Assembly: GCA_038502395.1 (NCBI GenBank)
Contig: JARJIL010000007.1
Coordinates: forward strand, 78,220,821-78,284,820
Length of the DNA: 64,000 nt
Direction of reading: 5' to 3'
Origin: Dittrichia graveolens
Lineage: Eukaryota > Streptophyta > Magnoliopsida > Asterales > Asteraceae
The notes under the pieces were generated by a model that had not been told where the DNA came from, did not search any database, and saw only the letters and a list, made by a program, of their open reading frames with translations. Below, one piece after another: positions 1 through 11,614 of this stretch; the stretch's first letter is position 1; each line of letters begins with the position of its first letter. Both the position numbers and the translations under genes were made by a program.

Positions 1-1326
1 CTAACTCGTGTATCACACCGACATCTATTCTAGTCGCATAATATTGTCATAATTTAGATGATCGTTCTTTATTGTTAAAAAAAGATCTCACACTTTTTGT
101 AAGGAAAATATAACCTTAATTCTTTCTATAAAACCAAATGTTAATTATTCGAAAGAATGTGAAATAGTTAATAATAATTTTTTTGAAGTATACAACCACC
201 ATATATAGGTTATATTGCCGTGTGATATTTGAAAGATAATTAAAAGAATTTGTAGACAGATATAACGTTTCTTTTTTTTTTTTTTAATTATTTGATTATT
301 TTTAAAATTTTGTAGAAAGACAAGTGAATGTTGCAGACAGAAATACTTGATGCGCTAATGACAGTGAAAGTATATATGGAGAATATTTAGGTATGTATAT
401 AAGGATGATGAATGTATTGCATGTATTTGTGATAAAGAAGTATGAGTGATGTGTATACACTCACTAGATCGAAGTGTTGAATAAATTGTAAATAATAAAT
501 TAATAGGACAAATTAAGTGTATAATTGTGCAATTGATAAGTATTAAAATAAAGTATATATAGTTGTACACTTAAATACAGAAAGTGCTAAGTATGTGAAA
601 TATATATTGGGTATGATCACGTGACAGATCAACTAGCAAATTAAGGCTAGTATTATTTTATAATAATCTCCTAAAATGACACTTTGATCCTTTAATTTTA
701 TATTTTGCATGGATATTTTTTATATAGAGTTTTGTTGTTGCGGAGATCTTTTAGTTAACTCTCTATTAATTTTGACTGTTAAACCTATCTTATAACTTGC
801 ACATAAGAGTATAATTGTCATTGTATCTTATAGGACCAATAGCGAAAACTATACCCTCTCTCTTATACACAATAATAGAATATTAAATTCGGCGAAAAAG
901 TCTAAACAATCACATTCTAGACTCTAATGATGCAGCAACCTTTTCCTACAAGAACACACAACTTTCTTGAACTACAATAGCGAAACTTGAACATCATTCT
1001 CGGAAGAGGCAAAATGTAATACTTTTATTTTGGAGGGGCTCCCTTAAATTTCTTTTAAGATACAAATATTTTATTATATAAATTATAGTAAAATATTAAA
1101 TGAGCAAAAGCGGCCCTGTTAAGTTCCTCCCCTGACTACAATGTTAAACCATTTTACTACACTTTTGGAAATCAATGATCGGTTAGACGTTGTCTTGTGC
1201 ACTTTTAATATAAATCAGTTGTAAAAAAGAGGGATTTACTATTTACCTTGAGAGAGAACTTAAAGGCTAGAGGGTAATAACGAAGATAGGACACAACCAT
1301 TACAAGCATAAAAAAGAGGGACTTCC
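1..1326. other. AT-rich intergenic DNA, nothing recognised
   Basis: This stretch has long A and T runs and many stops in all frames. I see no coding exon, LTR end or terminal repeat in it. The short open frames here have no recognisable domain and look like chance. Confidence 0.6.
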
Positions 1327-1712
1327 TAATAATTGTTGTGTCCTCTTAATTGGGGCTACCTTAGTGTGCACCATTTCACATATCAATGTTTCAACCATTA
1401 GATCTCTTCATATATTCGTCAACTAGTGGGATTGCATCATCACCATTTCTAGTTTCTTAGGTCTTGATATGTCTACCTACCCCGGTATCCACCATTTTCC
1501 ATGACCATCTTCTGGTAGTAGAGATGGTTGCGGAGGATGGAGGAAACGTATGTAGCAATAACGGATCAAAACCCAAAAAACCAAAAATGGTGATGATGCA
1601 CTCCTACTGATTGACGAATTTTTCAAGAGATCTGATGGTTGAAACGAGAATGGGTAGAATCCTGGTATACACAATCATAGCCCCAATTAATTAAGAGGAC
1701 GAAGCTATTATT
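1327..1712. repeat. Long imperfect inverted repeat (foldback or MITE-like)
   Basis: The left arm (about 1327-1455) and the right arm (about 1575-1712) are reverse complements with scattered mismatches and small gaps. Both carry TCCTCTTAATT near the outer end, then GTTTCAACCAT, AGATCTCTT and GCATCATCACCATTT in the same order. About 120 bp separate the arms. The transcript would fold into a long imperfect hairpin. It may be a foldback transposon, an inverted duplication or a small-RNA source; no target-site duplication was found. The short open frame at 1477-1674 lies inside the structure and is not credible as a gene. Confidence 0.6.
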
Positions 1713-2207
1713 ACAAACACAAGAATGAAATATAACCATTGATGGAGGAAAGCATAATAGGTTTAACTAAAAGTATGATCGATTACATTGTTTGTACGGT
1801 CAAAGGAGTTTTATCACTTTGCAGGGGTAATGGGAGTAGCGATCTTCGTATTACTGTCTCGTGCTCTCAATTTCTTTCTCAAAAGTTATCTACATGCAAA
1901 ATGTATAGTTTTATCACTATCCATGCAGAATTTTTATAAAATGACCAAAGTGTTCATTTTGGTTTACTTAAAGGTCCAAATGTCTAATTTACTCTACAAT
2001 ATAAGAACTTTATTAGTAGTTATGAATTTACTTTAGAATCCTTGCAATGAAACAATATTAGATTTATCGATGCAAAGAGTAAAATTATCAAAGTGCATTT
2101 CAATAAAAAATAAAACAATACTATAAATAAGCAGTTTATTCACTAAAAGGATTAAATTGTATACTTTAAGGCATGGCATGGCTCGACTCTTCCATAAAAT
2201 ACACTTT
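1713..2207. other. AT-rich intergenic DNA, nothing recognised
   Basis: Two overlapping short open frames (1739-2036) have no domain or coding signature. I see nothing else in this stretch up to the target-site duplication of the next element. Confidence 0.5.
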
Positions 2208-2216
2208 TATTGTGTT

Positions 2217-3482
2217 GAGTTAATTTCATAAATGATCCTTTAACTAACCACGAATTGCAAGTTTAGTCCTTTTTTTGAAAAAGTTGCAAACTTCGTCCTT
2301 TAACTACCATTTTGTTACATGGGCAATCCTTTGTAACGGATTCCGTTAAGTAGGTCTGTTAAATCAAGGGTATTTAAGTCATTTTACCTTTTTTTATTTT
2401 ATATTAGTTTTAAATATTTATTTTTTTTGGAAATCTTTTCTTATACTCTCTCTCTCTTCCTGCACATACAAACAATCTCTCTCTCTCTTGCACACACATA
2501 AAAAACAAATAAAGAAATTTGTTACTCGATGGAATGGAATGAAACGGAGGGTTTTTCATGATTTATGAAGGATGATTTGTTGTTAGCTGGACCAATCGCC
2601 ACCACCATTGAAAGTTGTAGAGATCTAAACACCAAAAACCCAATCACCACCGCCACCACAACCACCAAACTCCGCCGCCTGTAAACATACACACACGCAC
2701 ACTCTCTCTGTGACAGATCTAAAGGCACACACACTCAAAATCGAAAACCTAAACTTTCAAATAAACACCCAAGAATCGAACCCCTTAAAAACCCTAAATC
2801 TAAACACACACACACAAACAGATGGTGGTGCACGACGGTGGCTCTGTCGTAGTGGTGGACATGGCGATGACAATGGTGATGGCGACGGTGACGATGATGG
2901 TGATGAGAGCCACAAGCAGATGGGGGAGCCAGTTGTGGTTACGATGGTGCTCTGTATTCGGTCACAGGTGGTGTACGATGGGAGCGCCAGTCGCGAGTTG
3001 TGGTGACACTCTGTCGCTGATGGTGGTGTACGATGGGAGACTAGTCGTCGGTGGTTCTTTTGTTCGGAGATCTGTAAGTTCTTGGCGACGTGGTGCACGA
3101 TGGTGGTGATGGTTGACTGGGAGAGAGAACGAGATGATAGTGACAACGATGGTGGTGGTGGTGGTGTAAATCTACCGGTGAGGCATCGGTGGTGGTTGGC
3201 TATGAGAGGAAGAAGAAAAAAGGGGGAAGAAGGAGATGTAGAGAGGAAAGAGATTGAGGGTTTAATAATAATAAAAAATAATTATTATTATATTCTTAAT
3301 AAAATAAATAAGGGTAAAAAAGTCAATTTATAAAAGTTAACGGATTTATTTAACGAAAAACGTTAAAAAGGACCATACATGCAACAAAATGGTAGTTAAA
3401 GGACGAAGTTTGCAACTTTTTCAAAAAAAAGACTAAACTTGCAATTCGTGGTTAGTTAAAGGATTATTTATGAAATTAACTC
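2217..3482. mobile_element. Mutator-like non-autonomous element with gene-like interior
   Basis: Inverted termini of roughly 100 bp begin GAGTTAATTTCATAAAT and end in the reverse complement. They hold the shared phrases AACCACGAATTGCAAGT and GTCCTTTAACTACC. The flanks are an exact 9-bp direct duplication, TATTGTGTT, at 2208-2216 and 3483-3491, which is the size Mutator transposons make. No transposase frame is present, so the element is non-autonomous. The interior (about 2620-3230) is much richer in GC than its surroundings and made of GGTGGT/CACCAC-type triplets. It is open in several frames on both strands (for example 2757-3146 minus and 2822-3109 plus), but none gives a recognisable protein. 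It resembles Pack-MULE-style cargo or simple-sequence expansion. The boundaries are firm; the origin of the interior is not. Confidence 0.85.
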
Positions 3483-3491
3483 TATTGTGTT

Positions 3492-3924
3492 GGATGATGA
3501 ATTTTAAAGCGGTGATAAATTGATAACTAGTTAAAAGATTCAGTTTGCCATAAGTGAGTCAAAAGGACCTTGTACAAATATGTTCCATTTCTAACTGAAA
3601 CTACAAGCAAAAATTAAAATACAACTAAATTAACATCTACCATTTCATATTGAAAGATCTTTAAGCACATAAACCCTCACACAACAATCTCAAATACCAT
3701 CAATGGATACTAAAATACATCAATTTACCAAAATGAGAAAGAAAAAAAAAAGAGAAAAACCTGTACAAAGAAAAGGTTTGATTTGTAAAAACCCTCTCTT
3801 TTTCTCTCAAATTACTTGACACTTGCTTTGCAAGCAGATTTAGAAACCAACTTGAAGAATGAAAACCATGTAGATTGTAGAAGAGTTAAATAGAAATCAA
3901 AAATTAGTTTGTGGTTTATTTATT
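3492..3924 (-). other. Downstream flank and probable 3' UTR of CAO
   Basis: This is the DNA directly past the CAO stop codon in the direction of transcription. It is AT-rich with A-rich and T-rich runs, and holds no other gene. Part is probably 3' untranslated sequence, but no single poly(A) signal can be chosen. Confidence 0.4.
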
Positions 3925-6900
3925 TTATATACTGAAGGGTAATTTCTCAGCTCCTTCTTCAACTGCATTTCTCCATAACCGATATCTTACTCCTAGTTTA
4001 TCATAAGATACTGGCATGTTCCACACGTTTTCACCGTTGATCATCCTATCTTGTTGCCCAAGCACAAGTCGTAGATCCTCGTTTAGTACCTGTAACGAAA
4101 ATTCAGGTTCAAGAATATAATATTATTATTTTGTTATCTTTCTTATAACATTTTATTAGACATGACAGTTTCGACCAATTTACTTATTAATGGGTCTATC
4201 TAGGCCTATTTTTAATCACAAATGGGTAGAAAAGGAGAAGGTTAATTTTAACAAAACACAACATGCGTTGACCTTTTTCCATATATGTAACTTATTCCCG
4301 TTTTTCCCATATAATGTAACCTACTTAGATTTTGTTATTGATATATGTAAAATAATCGCACCAAAATGCAACATATTTTCACCTCTACTTTTTCCCATAC
4401 AAGTAACAAAACTACATACAGGTGTAACAAAATGCGAGTATGTTACATTAAATGGTAAAAAAGATAATATGTTTTATTACGGTGCAAAGTAACCTTTTAA
4501 AACTTTAGCTAAAGAGGGAACATGCCGAATGCGCTGAACTTAGAGTGTAATTTTAATAGATGCAACCCCTAAAATTGTTATATTCAAAAGATTTAGATTA
4601 TTATTGTAGTAATCTTTCTTTCATAATGATATCCAATGCATTAATTATTTATTTAATTGTAAAAAGAATGGACAAAAAAGATTTTCCGTCAACCCAACCA
4701 TACAAAAATGACCCATTTGGCCCGAACCCTTTTGACCCCGTTGATTGACCTGCCCATCTTGCCACCTCTATCTTTTATCGTCACTACCCCTACTTTGCGA
4801 TGATTGTATTCCTTAGAAATTGGCACATATATTAACAAGTATCAGAAACTACAACTTCCATGACACTAACTTCAAATTTTCTACTTTCATAAGTTCATGT
4901 GAAAAAAAATCGAACTATATATGAGGGCTATAGTCATGCTACTTGGAGTTATTTTGCTTATTACACAAAGGTAAGAATGAAACTTGTAGCATGTTGTATC
5001 ACCAACAATTAATAAGTCATAATAAGCATAACAGATATTAGTCCAAGACTATGCCAAATGTGACTAAAAACTATAATAATAATAATAATTTATAATGTTA
5101 CCTTTTCTGCAAAATGCCTCCACAAGTAGTGCATGAAGGGAACGTATTGCAAGACCGGAGCAAAATCAAGTGACATTCTATATAATAACCTTGTCTTATT
5201 TCTTGATGATGGTAAACATACGTGTAGTTGGTGAAGGTGTGTTGAACACTGCTTCGTGCTTTGGCCTTCCAATTTCCCAGGTTTCGAAATTCCTATGGTT
5301 GATAAAACCATACAAGGTGGACGAAATTCCATATCTATTGGATATGGATCCCAATAACCTTCTAGACCCGATGATGGGGTCAAAAATTTAACCAAGCTAC
5401 AATAAGAAAGTAAACATTAATAATCTATTAATGAGGTTTTATGTGTTAAAAATACCCTCCGGCTGACTTTTGACTAGTTTGACTCATTTGACTTGTTTAC
5501 TTGTAAGTTATTTCTATAAAAGATAGCCCAAATCTACCCATTTATTAGTAAATAGGTAGAGATCATCGCCTCTACCAACTTCTTATATTTAAGATCAACT
5601 CAAGTTAAAGAAATGATCAACCTCCTATTAAATAAAAATGTTAAGGAAAAAGAGAAGAAAAAAACATTAAAGCATGGAAGCAGACCTTGGAACACTCCAC
5701 CCCTTTGCAAATGTGGAAGTGTGGGTGAAGGGTGCATGTGCAAGATCCAAAAGGTTGTCTAAAAGTAATCCATGTTCCACTGGTAGTTCCATCACAATCT
5801 GTATGTGAGTTGATAAATAATATAATAAGTGACAAAGTAACCTAACAACCAGTTTTAAGATTTAAAAAGATAAAATGATAATAATAATAATAACAATAAA
5901 TAAAAATCTACAAATTACCTCAGCATGTATTTGGAATCCCTTAGGTGGTTGTAGTGAAGGAATTGTGGCTGCAGGAGGTTCATTGCCTGGCCAGATCCAT
6001 ATCATTCCCTCCTGCTCAAAGCACGGAAGTGATTTTATCTTGACGTTAACAAATTTTGTTGAAGGCATTTTTTCACATTTTCCATCTGTAGAGTACTCCC
6101 ACCCTGAAATTCAAATTTACATAAGAAAGATTTTTATACATTATGGGTAAGTACTAAGTAGTATATTAATTGCAAAAAGTTATTCAAGTAAAATCTTACC
6201 ATGGTAGGGACATTGGACTCGACCCTCATTTACAGAGCCCAAGTCAAGAGGGCATGCTCTATGTGCACATGTGTTCCTTATACATCCTGGTTTGCCATCC
6301 TTCCCACGAAATAATACCCACGGTTCTTCAAAGCAGTCAATTGGCAACTGCATTGTGAAAAAATAATTTCATAAAAAATTCAATTTGTGTAATAAAGTAA
6401 TAACTTGATAGCTCTTTGATGTCTCATAACGACAAATGGAAAAAATAAAATAAAAAATGGTGTACCAATGTGTCCTCTTTAAGGTCTCTAGAGAAAGCAA
6501 CAGGGTACCAAAAGTTCTTTAAACGGGGATGGTAAGGTTTCACGGGACCAGAAACATTTAGACCTTTTCTTTGTGTTTTTCTTTCAATGGTTTCTAGAGG
6601 TGGTTTAGAAGTACTAGGAGATGAAGTTGTGATCTCTGTTGTGGTTGTGTTTCGGTCTTGCAAAAGTCTATCATTCACCAAAGTTTCCATGTGTGCCAAC
6701 TTATCTAAAGTCGCACCAACCCTTGCTTCTGATATATGCATCTGCCATTTTAGTTGAACAAGAAGATAATCAGGTTTTGGAATCAATTTCAAATAGCTTT
6801 TTATTATTATACCTCAAAAAAACCATGCCAATTCATTTATTCGATGCATATTTTCTAACCTGTTTATGTGCTTCTGCTAGCTCTTCTTGTAACTCTGCTA

Positions 6901-8072
6901 GATCCTTCTTTAGAGTTCCAATGGATTTGTAATCACGGGCCAAAGGGTTCAAAACATCAACAACCTGCAGCCATGTCTTGAACATAAGATTGATTCTATA
7001 TTATCCCAACTACTATATATGCAGAGAAGGAATTAAATTAATGTTTTAGTTATAAAAAAGTGAAAATTTGTAACCTTTTCATGTAGAAGCATGATTGTAA
7101 GAAGATCTTGTCTAGCTCGCCAATCACAATACTGTATATCATATCTGGCCACTTCAAATGCTTCATTTACATCCAAAAACTTCCCTTTATTTTGTTGAAC
7201 TTTAGATTGAGGCTCTTGTACATCAAATAGAGTGCTCCACGAGTTTTTCTTGTCCACGAGCCCACCACCCTCCCCGCTGGCTGATATTGCAAACACTACA
7301 AACCCTCCTCTCACACCCTATAGTCCAAGAAAACATTAAATAAACGACTTAACACATGTAAAGTGTTAAAGAAACTACACTCATGCAAAAAGTAACTATT
7401 AGAACAAACAATTATGGTAAAAAAATAGATCTTGTCAAAATCACAAGTGTTTTGACGTAGACCAAGCAGCATACTTAGACTGACGGATCATTACGTATCT
7501 TTTTTTTCTTCATAAATAGAACACCATTACTCCATTGGTTCTAAGATACGGCATAGTTTGATTTTATATGTCACACATGCAAGTTCTCTATTCGAAATCA
7601 AAACAAATCTTCAACACATCTTCGATTTTTTCATCAATTAAAGTTACCATTACAAATAGCACCATAGTTGTCAATTGCAATAGCGGTAAATAGCGATGGG
7701 CTACCTATATGCTATATAGCGAATAGTGATAAATAGCGGCCACTATTTCATATTTAACAACAGGCTTCTAAAAGAGAAATTATATATTTATATATTAGTA
7801 TATACTACCTTAAAGTCTTAAACTATTATATATATATATATATAGGCAAAAGTTCAAACGAGAACTGTTTTTCGTACGAGAACCGCGAGAACCAATCTTA
7901 GCCATCCAATTCGCCCTCCTTAAATTGGATTGCACACCCATGAATTCCTTACATGCACCCTGCCACACTCAATCCCCCACGCTCTTCATCCATGAACTCC
8001 ATTATCCAAAATGAACGCCCAAGATTGGTTCTCACAGTTCTCGTACGAAAAACAGTTCTCGTTTTAACCCTC

Positions 8073-8125
<53 letters not shown>

Positions 8126-9271
8126 TATATTACCTTAAAAATCTTAAACTATATACCAATTAAAAGAAAAAACCCATGATTATTACCAAACTTAAAAAAA
8201 CAACCGCTATTTGTATGATAGCGAGCTCGGGACGCTACACTACACTATTCGCAATAGCGTTGCTATTTATCGCTATTCACAACTGGGGATAGCACAAACA
8301 CAAAAACTGGTGTTCAATTATTGTAACAAAGTAAATGTCAACTTTGTATTTTAGAAGTATATTTCACGATCTCTAAGTTGTAACAGAGGAAGACAAACAG
8401 ACTCCCTCGTGTTTCTTTCCATACACTAATTTGATGATTGATTTGCTTAGGTTTACTATTGCTACAAAATCCCTGTCAAAAGTGTACTTAGAATGTAAAT
8501 TGCATGATGCCTAACTGTAATCTTCTTTAAGCAAGTTGTAAACGAGGAAGACCAAATAGAATTCTCCGGTGTTTTTTAGGGGGCTGTTTAATGAAACAAA
8601 GTGACTAAGCGTCAAACAATTCAATAGTTTTCAGAGGCTCCATATAAGAATTCCGATAGACAATACAAATGATAAATAAATTACTATTTTAATATTCATA
8701 AATATATTATTTGTAAAATATGGTATTATTGTTGCAACATGAAACGAGTTAGGAATATTTTCATGACTCATTCAACTTATTTTCAACATAGAATTAAGAT
8801 GAGAATGAAACTGGCTAACCGCTGAATGATTCTTGATTCAAAGTTGAATGATTCTATTCAATTAAAATCAAACAGCCCTTACTCTACATAAAATTTCCAC
8901 ATCTTTGTGCGTACATTTACGATTTAACAGAACCAGACTGTCTTCCCATTCTCTGCCACTAATTTCTCACACATCTTCTCGAAGATTCTGTCTGTTAATA
9001 AAAGTTGTATTCAAAGTTTGCAGACATTTACGTATAACCTTATGTGAATCGAGATTAAACCAGTCGTGATTACGACTAGGGCTACAACAATTCGTCAACT
9101 AAACTTAGAACCAGAGAACAGAAAACTGAAATGATTCTCTAGCTAGCAAAAGCAAATCGAAGAAGGAATAGAGATTAAACTAGTGGTGATTACCTTTCTG
9201 GTGGTGAATTTTGATGATCGAGATAAGGAAATCGGAAGAGATAGAGCTGCAGCAGTAGCAATGGCGGTCAT
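3925..9271 (-). CDS. CAO: Chlorophyllide a oxygenase, chloroplast (9 exons, 535 aa)
   Basis: CAO converts chlorophyllide a to chlorophyllide b in two oxygenations of the C7 methyl group at chloroplast membranes. Coding exons on the minus strand: 9271-9194, 7317-7075, 6964-6860, 6741-6466, 6347-6200, 6103-5919, 5798-5686, 5396-5102 and 4089-3925. Phases join without a break. Residues 1 to about 40 look like a transit peptide. QDLLTIMLLH at 96-105 matches the Arabidopsis degron QDLLTIMILH except for one I-to-L change; that motif lets chlorophyll b control CAO stability. LKNFWYPVAF opens the catalytic part. The Rieske 2Fe-2S ligands are C261, H263, C280 and H283. The mononuclear iron ligands fit D363, H366 and H371 in NLLDLAHAPFTH. 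The length nearly equals the Arabidopsis enzyme (536 aa). The ATG at 9271 is the start that gives a transit peptide without extra sequence. Intron 1 (7318-9193) is loaded with MITEs. The gene looks intact. Confidence 0.97.
4140..4770. repeat. Diverged 'GACCCG' intron repeat in CAO intron 8
   Basis: Intron 8 (4090-5101) holds a run of phrases such as AATGGGTC, TGACCCATTTGG, CTTTTGACCCCGTTG and TTGCCACCTCT. The same vocabulary recurs in TASH3 introns near 36130-36360, 38400-38710, 42905-43310 and 44330-44520. That suggests one old MITE family. The boundaries here are only approximate. Confidence 0.45.
7845..8075. mobile_element. MITE, GAGAACC family, copy A (CAO intron 1)
   Basis: Inverted termini of about 50 bp carry CGAGAACTGTTTTTCGTACG followed by GCGAGAACCAATCTT, and the far end is the reverse complement. 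It sits between TA-dinucleotide runs, so a TA target duplication cannot be resolved. The interior has CCATGAATTCCTTACATGCA and CACACTCAATCCCCCACGCT. Copy B (9945-10172) carries the same interior in the opposite orientation and copy C (46322-46552) in the same orientation. No coding capacity. Confidence 0.85.
8076..8121. repeat. TA-dinucleotide microsatellite
   Basis: A run of about 23 TA units adjoins the right end of MITE copy A. A shorter TA run adjoins its left end. Shorter TA runs elsewhere in the window (around 10380, 14950, 17045, 27110 and 58680) are similar. Confidence 0.9.
8579..8878. mobile_element. Tourist/PIF-like MITE in CAO intron 1
   Basis: The ends read GGGGGCTGTTTAATG and, reversed, GGGCTGTTTGATT. 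A TTA triplet flanks both sides (8576-8578 and 8879-8881), the 3-bp target preference of PIF/Harbinger elements. The interior is 300 bp of AT-rich DNA without an open frame. The left end has two extra G residues. Confidence 0.65.
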
Positions 9272-9640
9272 GGCGATTGGAAAATGACAAATTTGAGAAA
9301 GAAAGAGAGAGAAAATTAATGAGATTTGTAGCGGAGGAGGTTTATTGGGGAAATTCGTAGATATGTGGCTTGCGTGAGGCGCGATCTCGGTAGGCCTGCC
9401 ATGCGCTGACAACTGGAATGCGTGAAGCAAGCCATGACCACAAGATGCATTCCCGTTTTGAACTTGCTTCTGTGTTTGAGGGGTCCGCTATATCTTGCCA
9501 CCTCGGATTTCCTGATATCTACCCTATCGGATTTGTGGATTTTTTTTTTGAGCTAAATCCACCGAAATATAATATAACAGTTCATAAATCAACTTATTAT
9601 AGTCGTAAAAGGAGATCTAAAACGTGTTTGTCCAAATGGT
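9272..9640 (-). promoter_or_regulatory. 5' UTR and proximal promoter region of CAO
   Basis: This is the DNA directly upstream of the CAO start. The first 70 bp read as a purine/pyrimidine-biased leader with GAGAAAGAAAGAGAGAG on the plus strand. No TATA box or light-response motif can be assigned with confidence. The open frames at 9316-9501 and 9418-9642 are not gene-like. Confidence 0.4.
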
Positions 9641-9852
9641 AACATAGTGATTGAAAACATGAAATTCCTAGTGACCGTCGATGTATCAGATACTAATACG
9701 ATTTTTAATTTTAAATTATGTAATTTATCTTCTTTATATTAAACCGGTCAATAAGTATTCGGAGAACAGCTCTATTTGAAAGGATGTTCGTTTATTTAAT
9801 AAAGGAACGAACACGAACAACGGTCACTTTCATTTGTTTCTGTTTGTAAACG

Positions 9853-9856
<4 letters not shown>

Positions 9857-9905
<49 letters not shown>

Positions 9906-9944
9906 ACGTATATGTGTGTATATATATGTATACATATGTATATA
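9857..9944. repeat. Compound TA/TG microsatellite
   Basis: A TA run of about 15 units is followed by a TG run of about 9 units and irregular TATG repeats. It directly abuts MITE copy B, as TA runs abut copy A. Confidence 0.9.
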
Positions 9945-10172
9945 GGAGAAGGTTCATTTGAGAACCGTTTTTATTACGAGAACCGCGAGAACCAATCTTA
10001 GCCGTTGATTTTGGATAATGGAATTCATGGGTGAAGAGCGTGGGGGATTGAGTGTGGCATGGTGCATATAAGGAATTCATAGGTGGGCAATCCAATTGAA
10101 TGAGGGGGAATTGGATGGCTAAGATTGGTTCTCACGGTTCTCGCAATAAGAACGGTTTTCAAATGAACTTTT
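9945..10172. mobile_element. MITE, GAGAACC family, copy B
   Basis: The inverted termini share GGTTCATTTGAGAACCGTTT at the left and its near reverse complement at the right, each followed inward by GCGAGAACCAATCTTAGCC or a close variant. The interior matches copy A in reverse orientation (GGGGGATTGAGTGTGGCATG). It has no coding frame. Confidence 0.85.
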
Positions 10173-10397
10173 CACTATGTACATATTTATGGAAAGGTTA
10201 ATTTAATAACCGTTTTTATTACTAGCATCGCGAGAACCAATTTTTGTCAGTTAATTAGATCAATGGTCAATAAAAATGACAACTCATCAATGAGTCATTA
10301 ATAACGCATTAACGAGGGGTATTTTAGAAAAATGTATAAAAGACCAAAATACCCCTATTAATGATCATTAATGGTGATTATATATATATATATATAG

Positions 10398-11546
10398 GGT
10401 CAAATATGGTTTAATCATTAAGGTTTTATTTACTTTTCGGTTTAATCATCAAAGTTATTTTTTAAATAGTTTAACATTAAAGTTACACTTGCGTGATACT
10501 TTAGCGATTATAACCTAACTTTACTGGTTAATATATTAAAACATCCCCATATCTATCTTAATACCATATACAAACACTCTTTCCCTAACCCTTATTACCC
10601 CCATTTTACCCAAACACGTTCATCCATTCTTTCCCTCTTTGCTCTACCCTAGTCAGCCCTCAACCTCTCATCTAGAGTATCTACCATCACCGTCGATCAC
10701 AATCACCACCATAATTGAAGGTGATGAATCCCTTGAAGATCGCCCGCCGCCATCGGAAGCAAACCGCCGACACCACCAGAAGCTACCGTCATCCCCGGTC
10801 TCTTTCATTCTCTCTCAACTCTGGTCGCTCTCTCCCTTAGATTATCTCTCTTCGATGGTGACGAAGAAGAAAGTAGTTGTGTTTTGATTTCTTGTGTAAA
10901 CGATTTTGTTCTGGAGTATGATTTATAGATCAGTTTGACTCACGATCGAAGATCTGTTCATTGATATATGGGGTGAAGGTGAAGGTGAAGGTGAAGGTGA
11001 AGGGGTGTTTGATCAATGGTGAAGAAGGTGAAGGGTCTGTTTTGCGTAAGGTGAGTTTATGTGTGTGATATTCTTCGATCTCTAATTATCTTGGATTTGA
11101 TTTTGTTCTCAATCTAAGCATGTATCATACGTGTTATCCTAATTTGTTGAATATAATCAATGAAGATTACGAAAAAGATAAGGACTATGATGAAGATGTA
11201 CAGTCCAGATCTTCAAATCATATATTTGAACTTCAGTATTGTTTCCTAGATTGAAGCCTTGTTCATTCCAAATCTTCAAATCTGGTTTGTTATCTTGGGG
11301 CTAATTATGATTTCATCTGTTATAAAAAAAACTTGATATAAAAATAAATGGGTAAGCTAGTTCATTCATTCCGTTAGTCACCGAGCTTCAAACATTTAAA
11401 ACGAGTTTTAAGAAAAAATAAAAAATAAAAGGAATATATTATTTAACCTCTTTAGCAGGTTAAAGGTAAACAGATGGGTAAAAGCGAAAACCAAACAAAA
11501 CTTAAGGATTAAAATGATTATCAAACGAAACTTTATGGTAAAATCA
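10398..11546. mobile_element. Mutator-like element end with gene-like interior (diverged)
   Basis: The left end (10398-10500) begins GGGTCAAATATGGTTTAATC and closely follows the terminus of the MITE at 54767-55216. The proposed right end (about 11450-11546) has only weak reverse-complement similarity, so the end point is tentative. The interior from about 10560 to 11040 is pyrimidine-rich then GC-richer, with ATCACCACC and GGTGAAGGTGAAGG repeats. It is open for 82 codons at 10639-10887, but no protein family is recognisable. Confidence 0.45.
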
Positions 11547-11614
11547 CACACACACATATATACACACACACACACTATATTTTAAAGCATTCACACCTTT
11601 TTGCTTATACTCTT

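Larger units (their letters stand above)
7664..8296. mobile_element. 'ATAGCG' inverted-repeat element in CAO intron 1, interrupted
   Basis: The left end (7664-7750) has AGTTGTCAATTGCAATAGCG and AAATAGCGATGG. The right end (8205-8290) is an imperfect reverse complement with GCTATTTATCGCTATTCACA. It looks like an old MITE. It is split by a younger insertion at 7845-8075 inside a TA-dinucleotide run. No clear target-site duplication was found. Confidence 0.55.

Noticed and set aside
2757..3146. 129-codon open frame on the minus strand and overlapping frames on the plus strand
   Set aside because: They lie inside the Mutator-like element, overlap on both strands, and consist of GGT/CAC triplet expansions without any domain.
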